Below, piece after piece: positions 1 through 12,232 of a DNA stretch of 64,000 bases. Numbering within the stretch: position 1 is the first letter of the stretch; every line of letters begins with the position of its first letter. The position numbers and the translations under genes are program-made. Under the pieces are notes generated by a model. That model ran no database searches and was not told the origin of the DNA. It saw nothing but the letters and a program-made list of their open reading frames with translations. The DNA is from Bretschneidera sinensis (Eukaryota; Streptophyta; Magnoliopsida; Brassicales; Akaniaceae): NCBI GenBank assembly GCA_023935145.1, contig CM043705.1, positions 52,584,084 to 52,648,083 of the forward strand. Direction: 5' to 3'.

Positions 1-200
1 AAGACTTTGGTCTTAGATTAGTTGAATCGAAAAAAATGAATTAAATGGATTGAACAAAAGGGTTTTGCAATTGCTCATACTCCCCAATTAAATCCATACT
101 TCCTCATTTACCAAGTTCGAGCAAACTATGATCAAAAATTCGTCATAAGAACCTGCACATGGTCCGTTAAAAAATTTTGGAACGAAATTGGGTGCTTACA
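1..200 (-). mobile_element. 3' LTR fragment of an Ogre/Tat-like element
   Basis: This stretch repeats 7825-8046 in the same direction with small indels. On the minus strand it begins TGTAAGCACCCAATTTCG, against TGTGGACACCCAATTTCG at the other copy. It is the start of the 3' LTR of the minus-strand element that fills 1-8046; the rest of this LTR lies left of the window. Confidence 0.8.
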
Positions 201-216
201 ATTTGCCCCCCTTTGA
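201..216 (-). other. Polypurine tract of the 1-8046 element
   Basis: On the minus strand the bases directly before the LTR read CAAAGGGGGGCAAAT, a purine run next to the LTR's TG. This is where a polypurine tract, the plus-strand primer in LTR-element replication, is expected. It fixes the element's orientation as minus. Confidence 0.75.
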
Positions 217-428
217 TTGGGGCTTATTTGAGAGTTTCAATCAAAGGCTGTGAGTGATCATTGTTTCATTTCAAAATTTTAGAACGACAAATATGTGATA
301 TGCGCATAAAAGTAAATGTGATGTTGGGAAATTTTGGTGTCATAGGATCATCTATGAGAATAATACGTATCTGGAGTGATAGAACTAGCATCCGTTCACT
401 CATGCAATACTTCTGGACCGACTGGCAC

Positions 429-960
429 CTACTGTGAGGACATTGGTTTGCCTGCTGATGAGGAATTTGGTTTGCTTATTGATGAGGACTTTGACTTTAT
501 GATTTTACCTGTTAACGAGGACTTTGATTTGCCTACGAACGAGGACTTTGGTTTGTGATTTTTCCTGCTAATGAGGACTTAGGTTTGCTTGCTGACGAGG
601 AGTTTGGTTTGCTTGCTGATGGGGACTTTGGTTTTCCTGCTAATGAGGACTTAGATTTGCCTGCTGACAAGGACTTTGGTTTACTTACTGATGAAGACTT
701 TGGGCCTGCTGACGAGGACATTGGATTCCCTGCTGACGAGAACTTTGGTTTGCCTTCTAATGAGGACTTAGGTTTGCTTGCTAACGACAACTTCAGTGAT
801 TTTGCCTACTGATGAGGACTTTTTGGTGATTTGCCTGCTAACAAGGACTTAAGTTTATTTTGCCTGCTGATGAGGGATTTTGCCTGCTGTGAGGGCTTTT
901 TGGTGATTTGCCTACTGTGAGGGATTTTTGGTGATTTGCCTGCTGTGAGTGCTTTTTGTT
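429..960. repeat. Minisatellite, about 24-27 bp units
   Basis: About 18 degenerate tandem units of the type TTTGCCTGCTGACGAGGACT, with units of differing length. Long parts stay open on both strands: the plus frames spell repeats such as ADEDFG, the minus frames repeats of AGKPKSS. Stops and frame changes between units, and the position inside a non-coding retroelement, argue against a real protein. Confidence 0.85.
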
Positions 961-2154
961 TAGTCTTGTTAGTTAAAAAATAATAAATAAAAAAAATGGG
1001 CGTAAGCTGAGTTATGGCATTTAGGATTATGTTTTTTAGAGTTTGGAAAAACAATGCATACATGAAATAACTTTTGAAGAACAATGCACTTAGTGACCTT
1101 TTCTTTGGAAACTTATTTTATTTGACCCAAAACTTGTATTTAAACTCATTTTTTCTCCTAGCAAAGTCGAGATAAAAATATTTGACTCAGGACTTGTGTT
1201 TAAACCCATCTTTTCTCTTATTTCGTACACATCCTTTAGTCGATCTAAGAACAAAGTATTACAACTTGTCCATGGTCTTTTTTTCTTTTTCGAAGCTATC
1301 TCAGCTTAAATGATATACGGGATCTACAACATGAAGGTTATATGGCTCCACAATTTCTCTTGGTAAGGCAGTAATGTGATCTTCTCACTTAAAGGCATCA
1401 AGATCGATCAGACTTTTTTCAAGGCTATACTGGAAAAGTGGGATCCTAACACCCACGTACTTGTTCTAATTTTCCCCCACTGTTCTTGCTCAAAATCTGC
1501 CTCCATTGTTGAGCTCAAGACCAATTCAAAAGAAAAACTTAACAATGCCATGAATCTTCGTGTTTTTTGTCTACTATATGTGTTCTGAAATCCACTGAAA
1601 ATGAATGATTAACATAAGCCATTTTCAGAAAAATGTTTTCGTTAATTTGGATGCTAAAACAATTCCGTTTTGTTTTGTTCATTCAATCGGGTCTTAATGA
1701 TGTATTTGCATGGTTCTAATGAGGACAAAAGGGGAACTAAGGTTCTTTTGCAAGATCGTGGCTGTACCAAAGTGGTTGCCTACGTACCCAAAGAGGGATC
1801 AAGCCATACATAGTTCAAGGGTTTAATCTCATGTGTTCGGCAAACACAATCGATTAGCTTAGGTGTAAGGTAGGATTTGGTGGAAACCTCTTGCAAGTGA
1901 TGTAAGAGTGAGTGTTGGTTTCATAACGTCATTTTGGAGGGATAATCTTTCGCAAGTGGTTTCAAGACAGGGTATGTTCACTCGGAAAAGATAAGTTCCA
2001 TCATCACTCAAAAATAATTTGTGAGGCTAAGCAGTTTTCATCAATCTGTAAGGACTTTTTCAAGGTTTGTAACGTGATCAATGGTTTCTAAGGCTAATGA
2101 AGAAAATGATTAAAAGGTGTTTCATTGCTCCTATAAGACAAGGATTACCTTTTA

Positions 2155-2400
2155 ATTTTTTTTTTCCTTTTTTTCGACTTTCGTCTCCTTCATCGATTAT
2201 TCTCTGCATTTTTTCTTATCTTTTGACTTTCGTCTCCTTCATTAGTCATCCTTTTTTTTTCTTCCTTTTTTTTCATCTCCTTCATCGATCGTTTTTCTTA
2301 TTTTTTTTTCTTTTTTTTGTTTCATCTCCTCTATCAATTGTTTTTTTTCACTTTTTTTTCTTCTCTTTTTTGTCTCTTTGTTCTGTTTTCCCCCTTGGCG
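2155..2400. repeat. Pyrimidine-rich degenerate tandem repeat
   Basis: Runs of T and C with four or five spaced copies of a phrase like TTTCATCTCCTTCATCGAT. The open frames across it are low-complexity, rich in F, L and S on the plus strand and K and E on the minus. I regard it as simple-sequence expansion inside the retroelement. Confidence 0.75.
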
Positions 2401-5150
2401 TGGCCTGTTCTTTTGAAAATTTTCATCATCAAATGTTTTGATGTCGGAAGGAAGTGGATCTGCTTGGGTATTCCAAAGAGCAAAATCCACTCAGGTCGAT
2501 CCACATGAGTAAAAAACCCGTGGTGGGAGAATCTATTCAGGTTGAATTTGTTTGGGACTGAATTCACTGGGGTCCCTAGAGGCTGCCATGTGTCGGGTCT
2601 TGATTGGGTGGTGTGAAATCAATCCTTGGTGAGGGTTGTTTGAAAGAAATCATAATGAAGGAAAAATCTTGATGAATGGTAAAAAATAGAATGATGGCCT
2701 CTCGTCGTCTCAAATCCAACCGCTTAGCCTTTCCAAACCAAATATTTTATGGGTTCAAGATTACAAGTGAACTTCCCAATGTTTCTATTTTTTAGGCTGA
2801 GGTGACAATTTACTCAAATGTTTAGGTATACCATGCATATATACAATGAAATTTTTTGTTTTTATTAAAATTGAACAGATACAATACCCAGATTAACAGT
2901 CAGAGTTTTCTAAATAGGGGGATGGCCCCTATTTGGTTTTCTAAATCAAGTTCATTGCAAGGGATTTCTTATCATATATTGAAAACATAGCACATCCAAA
3001 ATCAGACATCTTTTAATTGACAATGGAAATGCATTTGAATAGGAGGCAGAGACAATATTCCCCTACTCATTCTTCATAAAAAAGGGTTCAGACCTTTCAA
3101 TCAAACTGGTACAACCATTCGAGTTCTTTATTGATGCTCTTAAACTAACTTGCATCCTTCACATGCTCTGAACATAGCTGGCATTCTCAAATCCGATTTG
3201 TTTATCTAGTGCATCCTTTTAGTTTGATGTCCATCGACCCATTGCTTATGCCTTTCAATCCGTTGTTCACGTGTTGTAATAGGGCCTACCATTAACATCA
3301 CATTTCCTTCCTTATTTGTTGCTATCTTCAAATTCAAGCCATCTGGATCTAAAAATTCTTCAATTAAGGCCATGAGCCCCCAAAATTCGACACTACTCAT
3401 CTCTCCGAAGTTGGGCTTGGAAGGGTTAGTGTTTGTGGTTGTGCTTAGGGTTGTGTTTGGGGTTTTGTTTATGGTGGAGGATCAGGTGTTGTGTTTTGGG
3501 TGAAGGGGTTGGGGTTGTGTTTAGGGAGGACAGGTTGAGCCTAGTAAGTAAGTCTTTGATCATGCTAAGGAAGTTTAGTGAGGCGTAATTAGGCATAGGA
3601 TCTGAGTCATCAATAAGTTTTTCCATTAAATGTGAGATTTGACTTGTAGAAGACCTTTTCTTTAGCCTTCTACTAGAGGATTGGTACTAAAATGATGGAG
3701 TACCTCCCGTTCTAGACCTATGACTCTTCTTTACAAAAAAGACAAGACATTTTTTAAGTTCTTCATTCCATGAATTTTTTTTGCCATGCTCGTTTATCTG
3801 TAGTATTACTTTAACTTTATCAATGAGTTTCGGTTTTGCATCCAAAATCCCCCTGAATGAATTAAAGTCCACTTGCGGATAAGTTCTCAATTAGCCCAAT
3901 TACGTCGAAACAGAAACATAAAGGAAAATTGCCTCTAATTAAATTACAATCAAATTTTCTTAGGTTTCTCATGGTCAAATATGGTGGATTTGACATCAAT
4001 AAGCTTCCAAAGGGGGTCGGAACCTAATGATGATTTAGGCTTAACCCAAGAAGCCCAAATGAAAGATAAAGATTACCCTCTTACATGGATCGTTCCACTG
4101 GATCCTTAGGCCCTCAGTCACTTTCATTTCAGATTTCTTGGGTTAGAGTCTAATCAACATTAGTTTTTTTCTTATGGGCTTCTCAATGATATCAATCTAC
4201 CTTAACTAAGGGAAAAATCCTTTATTTTGAAAGAAATTGGGCTCAATGTTATGCTCGTTTCATTTGATTATAATTTAATCAAAGGAATTTTCCTTCGATT
4301 AAATTCTAATCAAACTTCTGGGCCCCTTCAATCCTTCATGGCATTTCTCATAGTTAAGTATTATGGGATTGATATCACTAAGTTTCCCAAGAGATTTGGA
4401 ACCTAGTGGTGATTAGGGCTAAATCTAATAAGCCCAAACGAATGATGAAGTTTGCCCCTGACATGGATCTCTCCACTTGATCCTTGGGCATTCAGTCGCA
4501 TTCATTTTAGATTTCTTGGGTTAAGGCCCAATCACCACTAGTTTCTTTTGTGGGATCCTGAATGAGGTCAAACTAATAAGACTTAACTAAGAGAAAATCC
4601 ACTATTTTGGGCTAACCTAAGCCCAACATTGAGTTTAATTTATTTGATTGTGATTTAATCAAAGGAAACACTAAATTTCCAAACATGTTATCAAACAAAT
4701 TGATTTTATCTATATATTTTTCAACAGGTGAGGTGAAGGCAAACATACACAAGCAAGCAAAAATGGATAGATTAGGGTTCCTATCCAAGATGGAAAGGTT
4801 CTAACGTTTTCTTAAAAAAGGGTAGTCTCGCCTTATAACTCCGATGGGCTCTGGTACCCTATATCTAGAAGGATGCTATTATTCTCCTTTAGTGGCAATA
4901 AAAGTGGACCATAAGAGTACAAACGCGTTTGGAAAACCTTCATTACACGGACAAGATCCAAGAAGAACTTATCCCACACTAAGGGCTAACAATAAGCAAA
5001 TGGGGGTCACACCAGAAACCAAGAGGAAACGGGCCCCCCAATTTACTACGTTGATAGTAAAGGGTAAGTGCTAGTGTGCAAAGTGAAGTATGAAATAATA
5101 ACTCAAATTAAATTTTCAAAAGATTTCCAAGAAACACTTTAAGGTTAAAT

Positions 5151-5171
5151 CTCCCCCGCGGAGTCGCCAAC
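5151..5171 (-). other. Primer-binding site (tRNA-Arg type)
   Basis: On the minus strand the bases right after the LTR read TTGGCGACTCCGCGGGGGAG. From memory this is the kind of primer-binding site seen in plant Ogre/Tat-lineage elements, which pairs with the 3' end of a tRNA-Arg. Its place beside the LTR's terminal CA supports the LTR boundary at 5172. Confidence 0.7.
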
Positions 5172-8046
5172 TGTAGGTACCGCTCTTTTCCGCCTAAGAC
5201 CCATGCATCTGGCTCATTACCCAAGACCACTCCCCTTAAAGAAGGTGGATATAGAGAGGGTGCAGATTACGATGAGTAAACATATGAAAACGAGTGAAAC
5301 CTACCAAGTCTAATAAAAATCCTTTATAAGTAGTAAAGAGGCTCCTATGACGGGTGCGCTTTTAATGTATTAGATAAGGGGTCATTTGTCATCCAAGCAC
5401 AAAGCAGAGATGACGAGTAAGGAGCCGTCATTTGACCTTGAAGGGGGTCAAATCCCTTGTCATTAGTCTACGTGAGAATTTCCAAAGCTCAGGAGATGTG
5501 GGTTCAAAAGAGTGAGGATTTAAAGCTCTCTCTCTTACCTAGACCAAAGTCTAGCCCTTTGTGCTTTAAGGGAATTAATTGAAATTTTAATTCAATTATT
5601 ATTATCATACACTACTAATAAAACCAAGCACACATTTTAAAATTTTTATTCAAACAAAACAACACCAAATATTAACTTTAAAGTAATGCGGTAAAAGTAA
5701 GTATATAAAAGAAATAAATTGCTTTGACTATGAAGGAAAAAAATATTAAAACTACTTGCAAAGTATAAATGAGAAGTAAATTAAAGTATGTGCATTTAAA
5801 CTAGGTGGATTAATTATGTAAGTTAAACTAGATGAATTGAGACTAAATTAGTTTAAACTAGATGAATCAAACTTGAAGACTAAATTGAATGAATTAAACT
5901 AAGCTAATTTAAACTAGACGAGTTAAAAAAAAAATTAAGTTAGATAGATTTAAACTAAACAATCTTAAAGATGAGATTCCAAATAACTAGAAACTAGTAA
6001 CATTTTTAAAGGGCCAAAGGGGGACCAAAATCAACAAGGACTAAAGGGGCCCAAAATTCTTCTTAAAGAATTAAAGTTCACATGTAATTAATGACAACTT
6101 AAAATAAAACATCTAACTTAGAGAACATAAAAAATCTTAAGGTACTAAACTAAAGGAATTTTTTTTTTTTTAAAACTACCATTAATTTAACATTGTATTT
6201 AACAGGGAGATTACATTATAACTAGTAGCTAACTAAAGAAAGACATATAACTACTGAAAAATAAAATACTAAGAAACTAGTAAGTATCTTGAGACAAAAC
6301 TTTTTAAGTGAGCCAAATTAATCTAGTCTATTTTCAAGGTGGTTTAAATATATGAATCATGCTAACAATTTATTTTGCAAAAGGTTGACGCTTAACCAAC
6401 CTTCTTTGGCTAAAAAAAATTTCCACGTGCGGGGATTATCCTTGGAGATCCTTGTGCTCTTGCGGACTTAGTGAAGTTGGAAGAATGATTCCAATGAAGA
6501 TTAGAAGACCAAAAAGACAAAAAGTGGCCGAAAATGATGAAAAACTCTCACTAGTTCTTCTTTTGTGTTTCACTCTTTGGTCTTTTCTCACATTTCTTGA
6601 CCACTCTATTATCTTTTGTTATAATCCTCTCTTTGATCTTCCTACTCTTCTCTCTTTTCTCACTTTTTTCTTTCTCTAAAAAACTTTCTTTCTTTTCTCT
6701 CTTTTTTGTATTACTTTCCTTTAGGGTTGTGTTGGTTTTCTTGTGTTAGCAAATGAGTGTATTTATAGGAGGAGTAAGGGTTGGCCAAGAGATTAAAAAA
6801 AAGAAAAATAATGGGTGAAAAGAAGGTGCATGTCTAGTCATATAGGGAAGGGGAAAAGTAGTTTCAACTTTTGAGATGAAAAATGTGTTTCACTTTTGGG
6901 GTGTTAAGGTGGGGCTAGAGAAGTGAGGTGTGGTAAACCAAGTGAAAAGTGAGAGGGAAAATACTATTAGGTGGCTGGACATGGGGAAGAGGGAGGGGTT
7001 TCTTTGAGGTGAAAAAAAGTGAAGAAGAAGGTTTGCAAAAAGATGAACAAGAAATGACATTTTGTAGTGTTTTCAATAAAACAAAAGCAAAAGCAAAAAG
7101 AGTGAGGAGAAACTCTCCTTGCTTTAGACGACCAAAGAGGCGGAAAAAACACAATTTTCTTTTGTTTTTGATATAAAATAAAGTGGAAAAACTTAGGGAA
7201 AAAAGAGTGCAATTATAAAGCAAAAGAAAGGAGAAAAAACCTTTACATTCTAAAAAAATTGTTGTTTTTTAGGTGCTGTTTTTCGGGTATAAAATGTGAT
7301 TTTTTGAGTAGAAAAAGGTGTTATTTAACATTTATGGAAGGTTGGAAGATTAATAAGGTAATGTACAATTAACTAAGCGAAAGGAGAAGAAAAGAAACTC
7401 CTTTTTGGTACACAAGGCTATCCAAAGAGAAAGAAAAATCAGTTACTTTATAAGTGCATTGTTGTTGCTTTTTAAGTGAAAAAAATCTTATTTTGTATGG
7501 AAAAAAGTAGTATTTGGTAAAAAAACAAGACGATGGAATCTAGGAGGGAGATATGAGTTCAAAAAGCAAAAAGAAAGAGTGAAAATTCCTCATTATGGCC
7601 AGCCACATAGGGAAAGGAGAGAGACATCTTTTTGGTTATAAAAAAATAATTTTTACTTTGAGAAAAGTGAACCAATCAAGAAGTGCCAAGTGGAGGGTGA
7701 AATTGGAAGTTCACCCTTAAAAATTAAAAGTCTTATTGGGATTGAAATTTGGGCCAAAAGTGTTTGGGTTTAGGAAAGATCAATGTGCTTTAGTAGGTTT
7801 TGAATTGGGTCAAAATTTAAATTAAGACTTTGGTCTTGGATTAGTTGAATCAAAATAAGGTCCAATTGATTTAAACCCAAATTGAATTAACTGGATTGAA
7901 AGAAAGGGTCTTGCAATTGCTCCTACTCCCCAGTTAAATCCATACTTCTTCATTTACCAAGTCTGAGCACATTAGGATCAAAGATTCGTCATAGGAACCC
8001 GTGCGTGGTCTGTTAAAAAAATTTTGAACGAAATTGGGTGTCCACA
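5172..8046 (-). mobile_element. 5' LTR (2,875 bp) of Ogre/Tat-like element
   Basis: Bounded by TGTAGGTACC at 5172 and GTGTCCACA at 8046 on the plus strand; on the minus strand the LTR runs from TGTGGACACC to GGTACCTACA. Its last 222 bp repeat 1-200. Beyond 8046 the sequence changes abruptly to Copia pol, so the element landed inside an older Copia copy. The five bases after the junction, CTCTC, should be the target duplication; the matching end is outside the window. Confidence 0.8.
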
Positions 8047-10862
8047 CTCTCATTGATGTGTACCATGTTCTTTAAACTAGGAAGAACTTATTTTCTGGTA
8101 GCCTCTTGAACAAAAATAGGTTCAAGCTTGTATTTGAGGTTGGTAAGTTTATCCTCTCTAAGGGAGGTGTATTTTTTGGAAAGGGATATATGTATGAAGG
8201 AATGTTTAAGCTTAATATTAATAATAATAAGAGCATGATTTATGTTTATATTGTTGATTGTTTTGCTTTACTTTGGCATAATTATTTAGGGCATGTGAAT
8301 TTTAGACGTATGAATTATACGATAAAGTTAGATTTATTTCCAAAGTTTGATATAACCATGGAAAATTATAGAACTTGTATGCTTACTAAAATCACTAGAA
8401 AACTGTTTCCAAGTGTTCAAAGAAGTTAAAAAAATTATGGATTTAATTCATAGTGATTTATATGATATGCATGCTACACCTTCTTTAGGAGGAAATAAAT
8501 ATTTTGTAATTTTCATAGATGATTGTACAAGATATTATTATGTTTATATATTACATACTAAAGATGAGGCTATGCACAATTTTTCTGTTTTTAAAAATGA
8601 AGTAGAACTTCAGTGTGACAATAAGATTAAATGTCTTAGAACTGATAGGGGAGGTGAGTACTACGATCTTTTCTATTTTGAGACTCATGGAATAATTCAT
8701 GAAGTCATTGCCCTTTATACACCACAGAAAAATGGTAAAAATAGAACTCTAAAAGAGATGGTTAATGCCATACTTTCCAACTCTAGTCTGGGACATGGTT
8801 TTTAGGGAGATACTCTTTTAACTACTTGTCACATTTTAAATAGAGTCCCTACAAAAAGAAACAAAATAACACCTTATGAGTTATGAAAGAATAGGAAGCT
8901 TAATTTAGACTACATTAAGGTGTGGGGTTGTAGAGCTATAGTTAGAGTTTCTGAACCAAAAATGAAGAACTTGGGTGAAAGAGGAATAAAATGTATATTC
9001 CTCAGATATGCACTTCAAAGTAAAGCCTATAGATTCATGGTGGAGGAGCCAAATAATTATTACTCAATAAATTCCATCACTGAATCTATGGATAGTATTT
9101 TCGATGAAAATAGGTTTAAGTCACTTCCAAAGATTGTTTCGGACAATATTGAACAAGATCAAAGTTCAAGGAAGGAAGTAAATGAAAATGAAGTGGAGCT
9201 TAGAAGGTGCAAAAGAGTTAAAACTCCTAAGAGTTATGGACCCGATTTTTACATGTATTTAGTAGAAGGAACTAGAAACACAATCAGTAGTTCAATTCAA
9301 ATTGTTTTTAATATTGACTCTGATCCACAAACTTATGAAGAGGCTATAAAGTCTCAAGATGTTGCATTTTGGAAGGAGACCATAAATAATGAAATGGACT
9401 CCATAAGAGGGAGCAAAACCTAGAAATTGGTGGACCTCTCACTTGGTTCCAAACCTGTTGGATGCAAGTAGATTTTCAAAAAGAAATTAAGAGTGGATGG
9501 AACAGTTGATAAATTCAAGGCAAGGTTAGTGGCTGAGGGATTTACACAAAAAGAATGTATTGATTATTTTGACACCTTTGCACCAGTTGCAAGGATAGCC
9601 ACAATAAGATTTCTTATTGCTTTAGCTTCTATATATAAGCTTGAAATTCATCAAATGAATGTTAAAACAACATTCTTGAATGGTGAATTAGAAGAAGAAG
9701 TGTATATGAATCAACCTGAAGATTTTGTAGTTGAGGGACGAGTATAAAGTATATAAGCTAGTTAAGTCTTTATATGGACTTAAACAAGCCCCAAAACAAT
9801 GGTATGAGAAATTTGATCAAGTAATTCTATCAAATGGTTTCAGAATTAATGAATCTGTTAAGTGTGTGTACAGTAGGTTCATTAACGGTAAAGGTGTTAT
9901 CATATGTCTGTATGTAGATGACATGTTGATATTTGATACTGACTTAGAATAAGTTCAAAATACCAAGAAATTTCTATGAGATAATTTTGACATGAAAGAT
10001 ATGGGTGTAGCTTATGTTATTTTAGGTATCAAAATCATAAGAGATAATGATAGCCTAACTTTAACACAATCTCATTACATTGAGAAAATTATAAAAAAAT
10101 TTGGTACTTGGAAAACACACTTGTAAGTACACCATTTGATTGTAATATCAAATTATCTAGGAATGATGATAGAACAATTGCACAACTAGAGTATGCTAGA
10201 GTAATTGGTTGTTTAATGTATGTCATAACTTGTACAAGGCTTGATATATTTTTTGTTGTAGAAAAACTAAGTAGATTTACTAGTTGTCTTAGAAATGATC
10301 ATTGGGAGGTTGTACATTAGGTCTTTAGATATTTTAAAAAATAACTATGAATTTTTGCATGTTACAAAAGGGAATCCAAGAGTTTTAGAAGGATATACTT
10401 ATTCTAGTTGGGTAACAAATCGAGAGGAAAACCACTCATCCACAAGTGGTTGGATATTCACTATTGGTGGGGGTGTTGTATCTTGGGCTTCAAAGAAACA
10501 AACTTGTATCACTGATTCTACCATGGCATTTAAATTTATGGCATAGGTAGCATGGGGTAAAGAGGCTAAGTTGTTAAGAAATTTATTGTTAGAAATTTCT
10601 GTGTGGCCTAAACCCATAGCTCCAATTTCAATTTGATGTGACAGTGAGGCAACACTAACAAAGGCTTAGAGCAATGTCTACAATGGAAAGTCTAGACATA
10701 TCGGATTGAGACATAGCTATGTAAAATAATTAATTATTGATGGAGTAATTACAATTGAATTCATAAGGTCCACAGGAAACTTGGTAGATTTGTTAACCGA
10801 GGGACTTGCAAGAGAGCAAGTGGTTAAAACATCACAAGGGATGGGTCTCAAGCCCATACAAT
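8047..10862 (+). pseudogene. Decayed Ty1/Copia polyprotein (integrase, RT, RNase H)
   Basis: The domain order is that of Copia. First comes the GAG-pre-integrase region (DVYHV, then SGSLLNK, LWHNYLGHVNF). The integrase core follows (LIHSDLY, LRTDRGGEY, QKNGKNRTLKEM), then reverse transcriptase (FKARLVAEGFTQKE, FAPVARIATIR, LYGLKQAP, YVDDM). RNase H ends it (SSWVTNREENHSSTSG, SKKQTCITDSTM), with the typical tail LADLL-like, GMGLKPI. The frame is broken by stops near 8072, 8803 and 8884, by frameshifts near 8413 and 9731, and by more stops after 9950. The RT motif normally read as DVKTAFLNGELEE has N in place of the first catalytic Asp here. Everything upstream of the pre-integrase region is cut off by the LTR at 8046. 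The copy is dead; the clade looks Tork-like, which is only a guess. Confidence 0.92.
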
Positions 10863-12232
10863 AGGATCACCAATGATGGATACTCAACTCAACGCTTACT
10901 AAATATAACTCCTGAGTTCAATGAAACAAATTACATCATTAGCAGTGATTGCAAGCATCAAATTTGAATTTACATCCCAAAAGTGATGATGTTTAGAACC
11001 GTAATGTTAAAGTGAATGTGAGCTATGAGTTCTTAATAAGCTTATAAAAGTTTTCTTTGGTATGTTTAATTACGAAACATACTTGATAAGCTTACCTAGT
11101 GAATGTGAAATGTGGCTACTTTTGTTGAGTTCAAGGGCTTGACTCTAGAGCACACATGATATAAGATACATGACATAAGGCCTGCAAAAGTGTCGACAAA
11201 ATAAATTTTCTGGCAAACTCTATGAGGAGAAGTCTCATGTGTGAGACATATCCGATTAAACAAATAGGATTTATGGTTCAAAGTATTATACTGTCACATA
11301 TTCTATTTAACTTTGATATGTTTTCACAAAATGAAGATTCAAGTCTAAAAGACATCTTCATATAGGTATGAACTTCAATGGATGATAAAGATCAGACTTT
11401 AAATATTTTATCGAGTCAAATTATTTTGAAAATGGTGGGATTATTGATGATTTTCAATACTAACTTGGTTTTAGGTTTTCGATATTTTAGAAAATCAATG
11501 GAAATGGAGAAAAGAGAAAAGGAAAACGATTTTTTGCTTATAACAGTTAACACAGTCGACTATATAAACCATTCAGTCGACTTGATGAAAGATTAAAATT
11601 TCTTGGAACTCTCTAGAACTTTTCTAGTCGACTGAATGAAAGACCTAGTTGACTGGATGTTCAAAATTTTTGAATTTTCTTAAAGTTAAATGACAGTTGG
11701 ACGTGAATAGAAGTATCTTTTGAGAAGGAACACTTAGTTATTCAGTTTAAATTAGTTTTCTACTGAACCAAGGTGTCTCTAATGGAAAGACACTAATTAA
11801 ACGCTATAAATATATTGTTTAACTATCATATTTAATAGATTTGATAATAATCTTTCTTCCTCTTCTTCTCCTCTCTAAAAATACTGATCTTCTTATGTTT
11901 GGAAGTTCTGCAAACTTCCAAAGCATAAGTGTACATCATCCATAAACTCTTAGAAGCTGCTGTGTGTTATTCTTCACGAGTGCAAAATACAGAATAACAT
12001 CAGAGCTTCGTTGTATCTTATTGGAAATTCGCTGATAACTTCTTGCACCATGAGGAGCACGCGAATTAAATCATAGGGAAAGTAACCTGATCGCACCTTG
12101 AAGCCATTCTTTCTCTCTCTCTTATTTTGATAAACAACCCTCATTTTCTCAAAAATTCCCACAAAAATATACTTTGAAGTCCACCACCAAAACCTGAACT
12201 TCCACCTAAAGTGGAGTGCCAAAACTGGATCG
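10863..12232 (+). mobile_element. Copia 3' untranslated region and probable 3' LTR
   Basis: This follows the Copia polyprotein directly and holds no gene. Around 11550-11660 it carries four copies of a short palindrome related to CAGTCGACTG. At 11805-11815 there is a TATA-like CTATAAATAT, followed by a CT-rich stretch and a strong hairpin at 11892-11929, as expected of an LTR's promoter and R/U5 part. I could not fix the LTR ends. The right limit is set where remorin-like sequence starts near 12233. Confidence 0.55.
11892..11929. other. Hairpin in probable LTR R/U5 region
   Basis: CTTATGTTTGGAAGTT pairs with AACTTCCAAA-G-CATAAG around a five-base loop CTGCA. All 16 base pairs match and there is one bulged G. 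It lies downstream of a TATA-like box, so it would be in the RNA. Confidence 0.6.

Larger units (their letters stand above)
201..5171 (-). mobile_element. Non-coding internal region (LARD-like)
   Basis: About 5 kb between the polypurine tract and the primer-binding site. I see no gag, protease, reverse transcriptase or integrase in any frame; open frames are short and unlike retroelement proteins. Large LTRs of about 2.9 kb with a non-coding interior fit a LARD-type derivative that depends on proteins from a relative. The interior carries a coding-like minisatellite (429-960) and a pyrimidine-rich repeat (2155-2400). It also has two related copies of an AT-rich segment, near 3950-4330 and 4260-4690, sharing phrases about the bases TTGGGTTA and CCTTAGG/CTTGGG. 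Confidence 0.7.

Noticed and set aside
376..812. Open frames with repeated DEDFGLPAD-type motifs, suggesting a repeat protein
   Set aside because: They follow directly from the minisatellite, shift frame between units and also exist on the other strand.
429..960. Possible CRISPR-like array of spaced repeats
   Set aside because: Units are contiguous and degenerate with no unique spacers, and the DNA is from a plant nucleus.
2097..2567. Long F/L/S-rich or K/E-rich open frames
   Set aside because: Products of a pyrimidine-rich simple repeat; no domain and no conserved start.
6915..7223. Overlapping 75-102-codon frames on both strands in the LTR
   Set aside because: A/G-rich LTR sequence gives open frames by chance; no homology is recognised.
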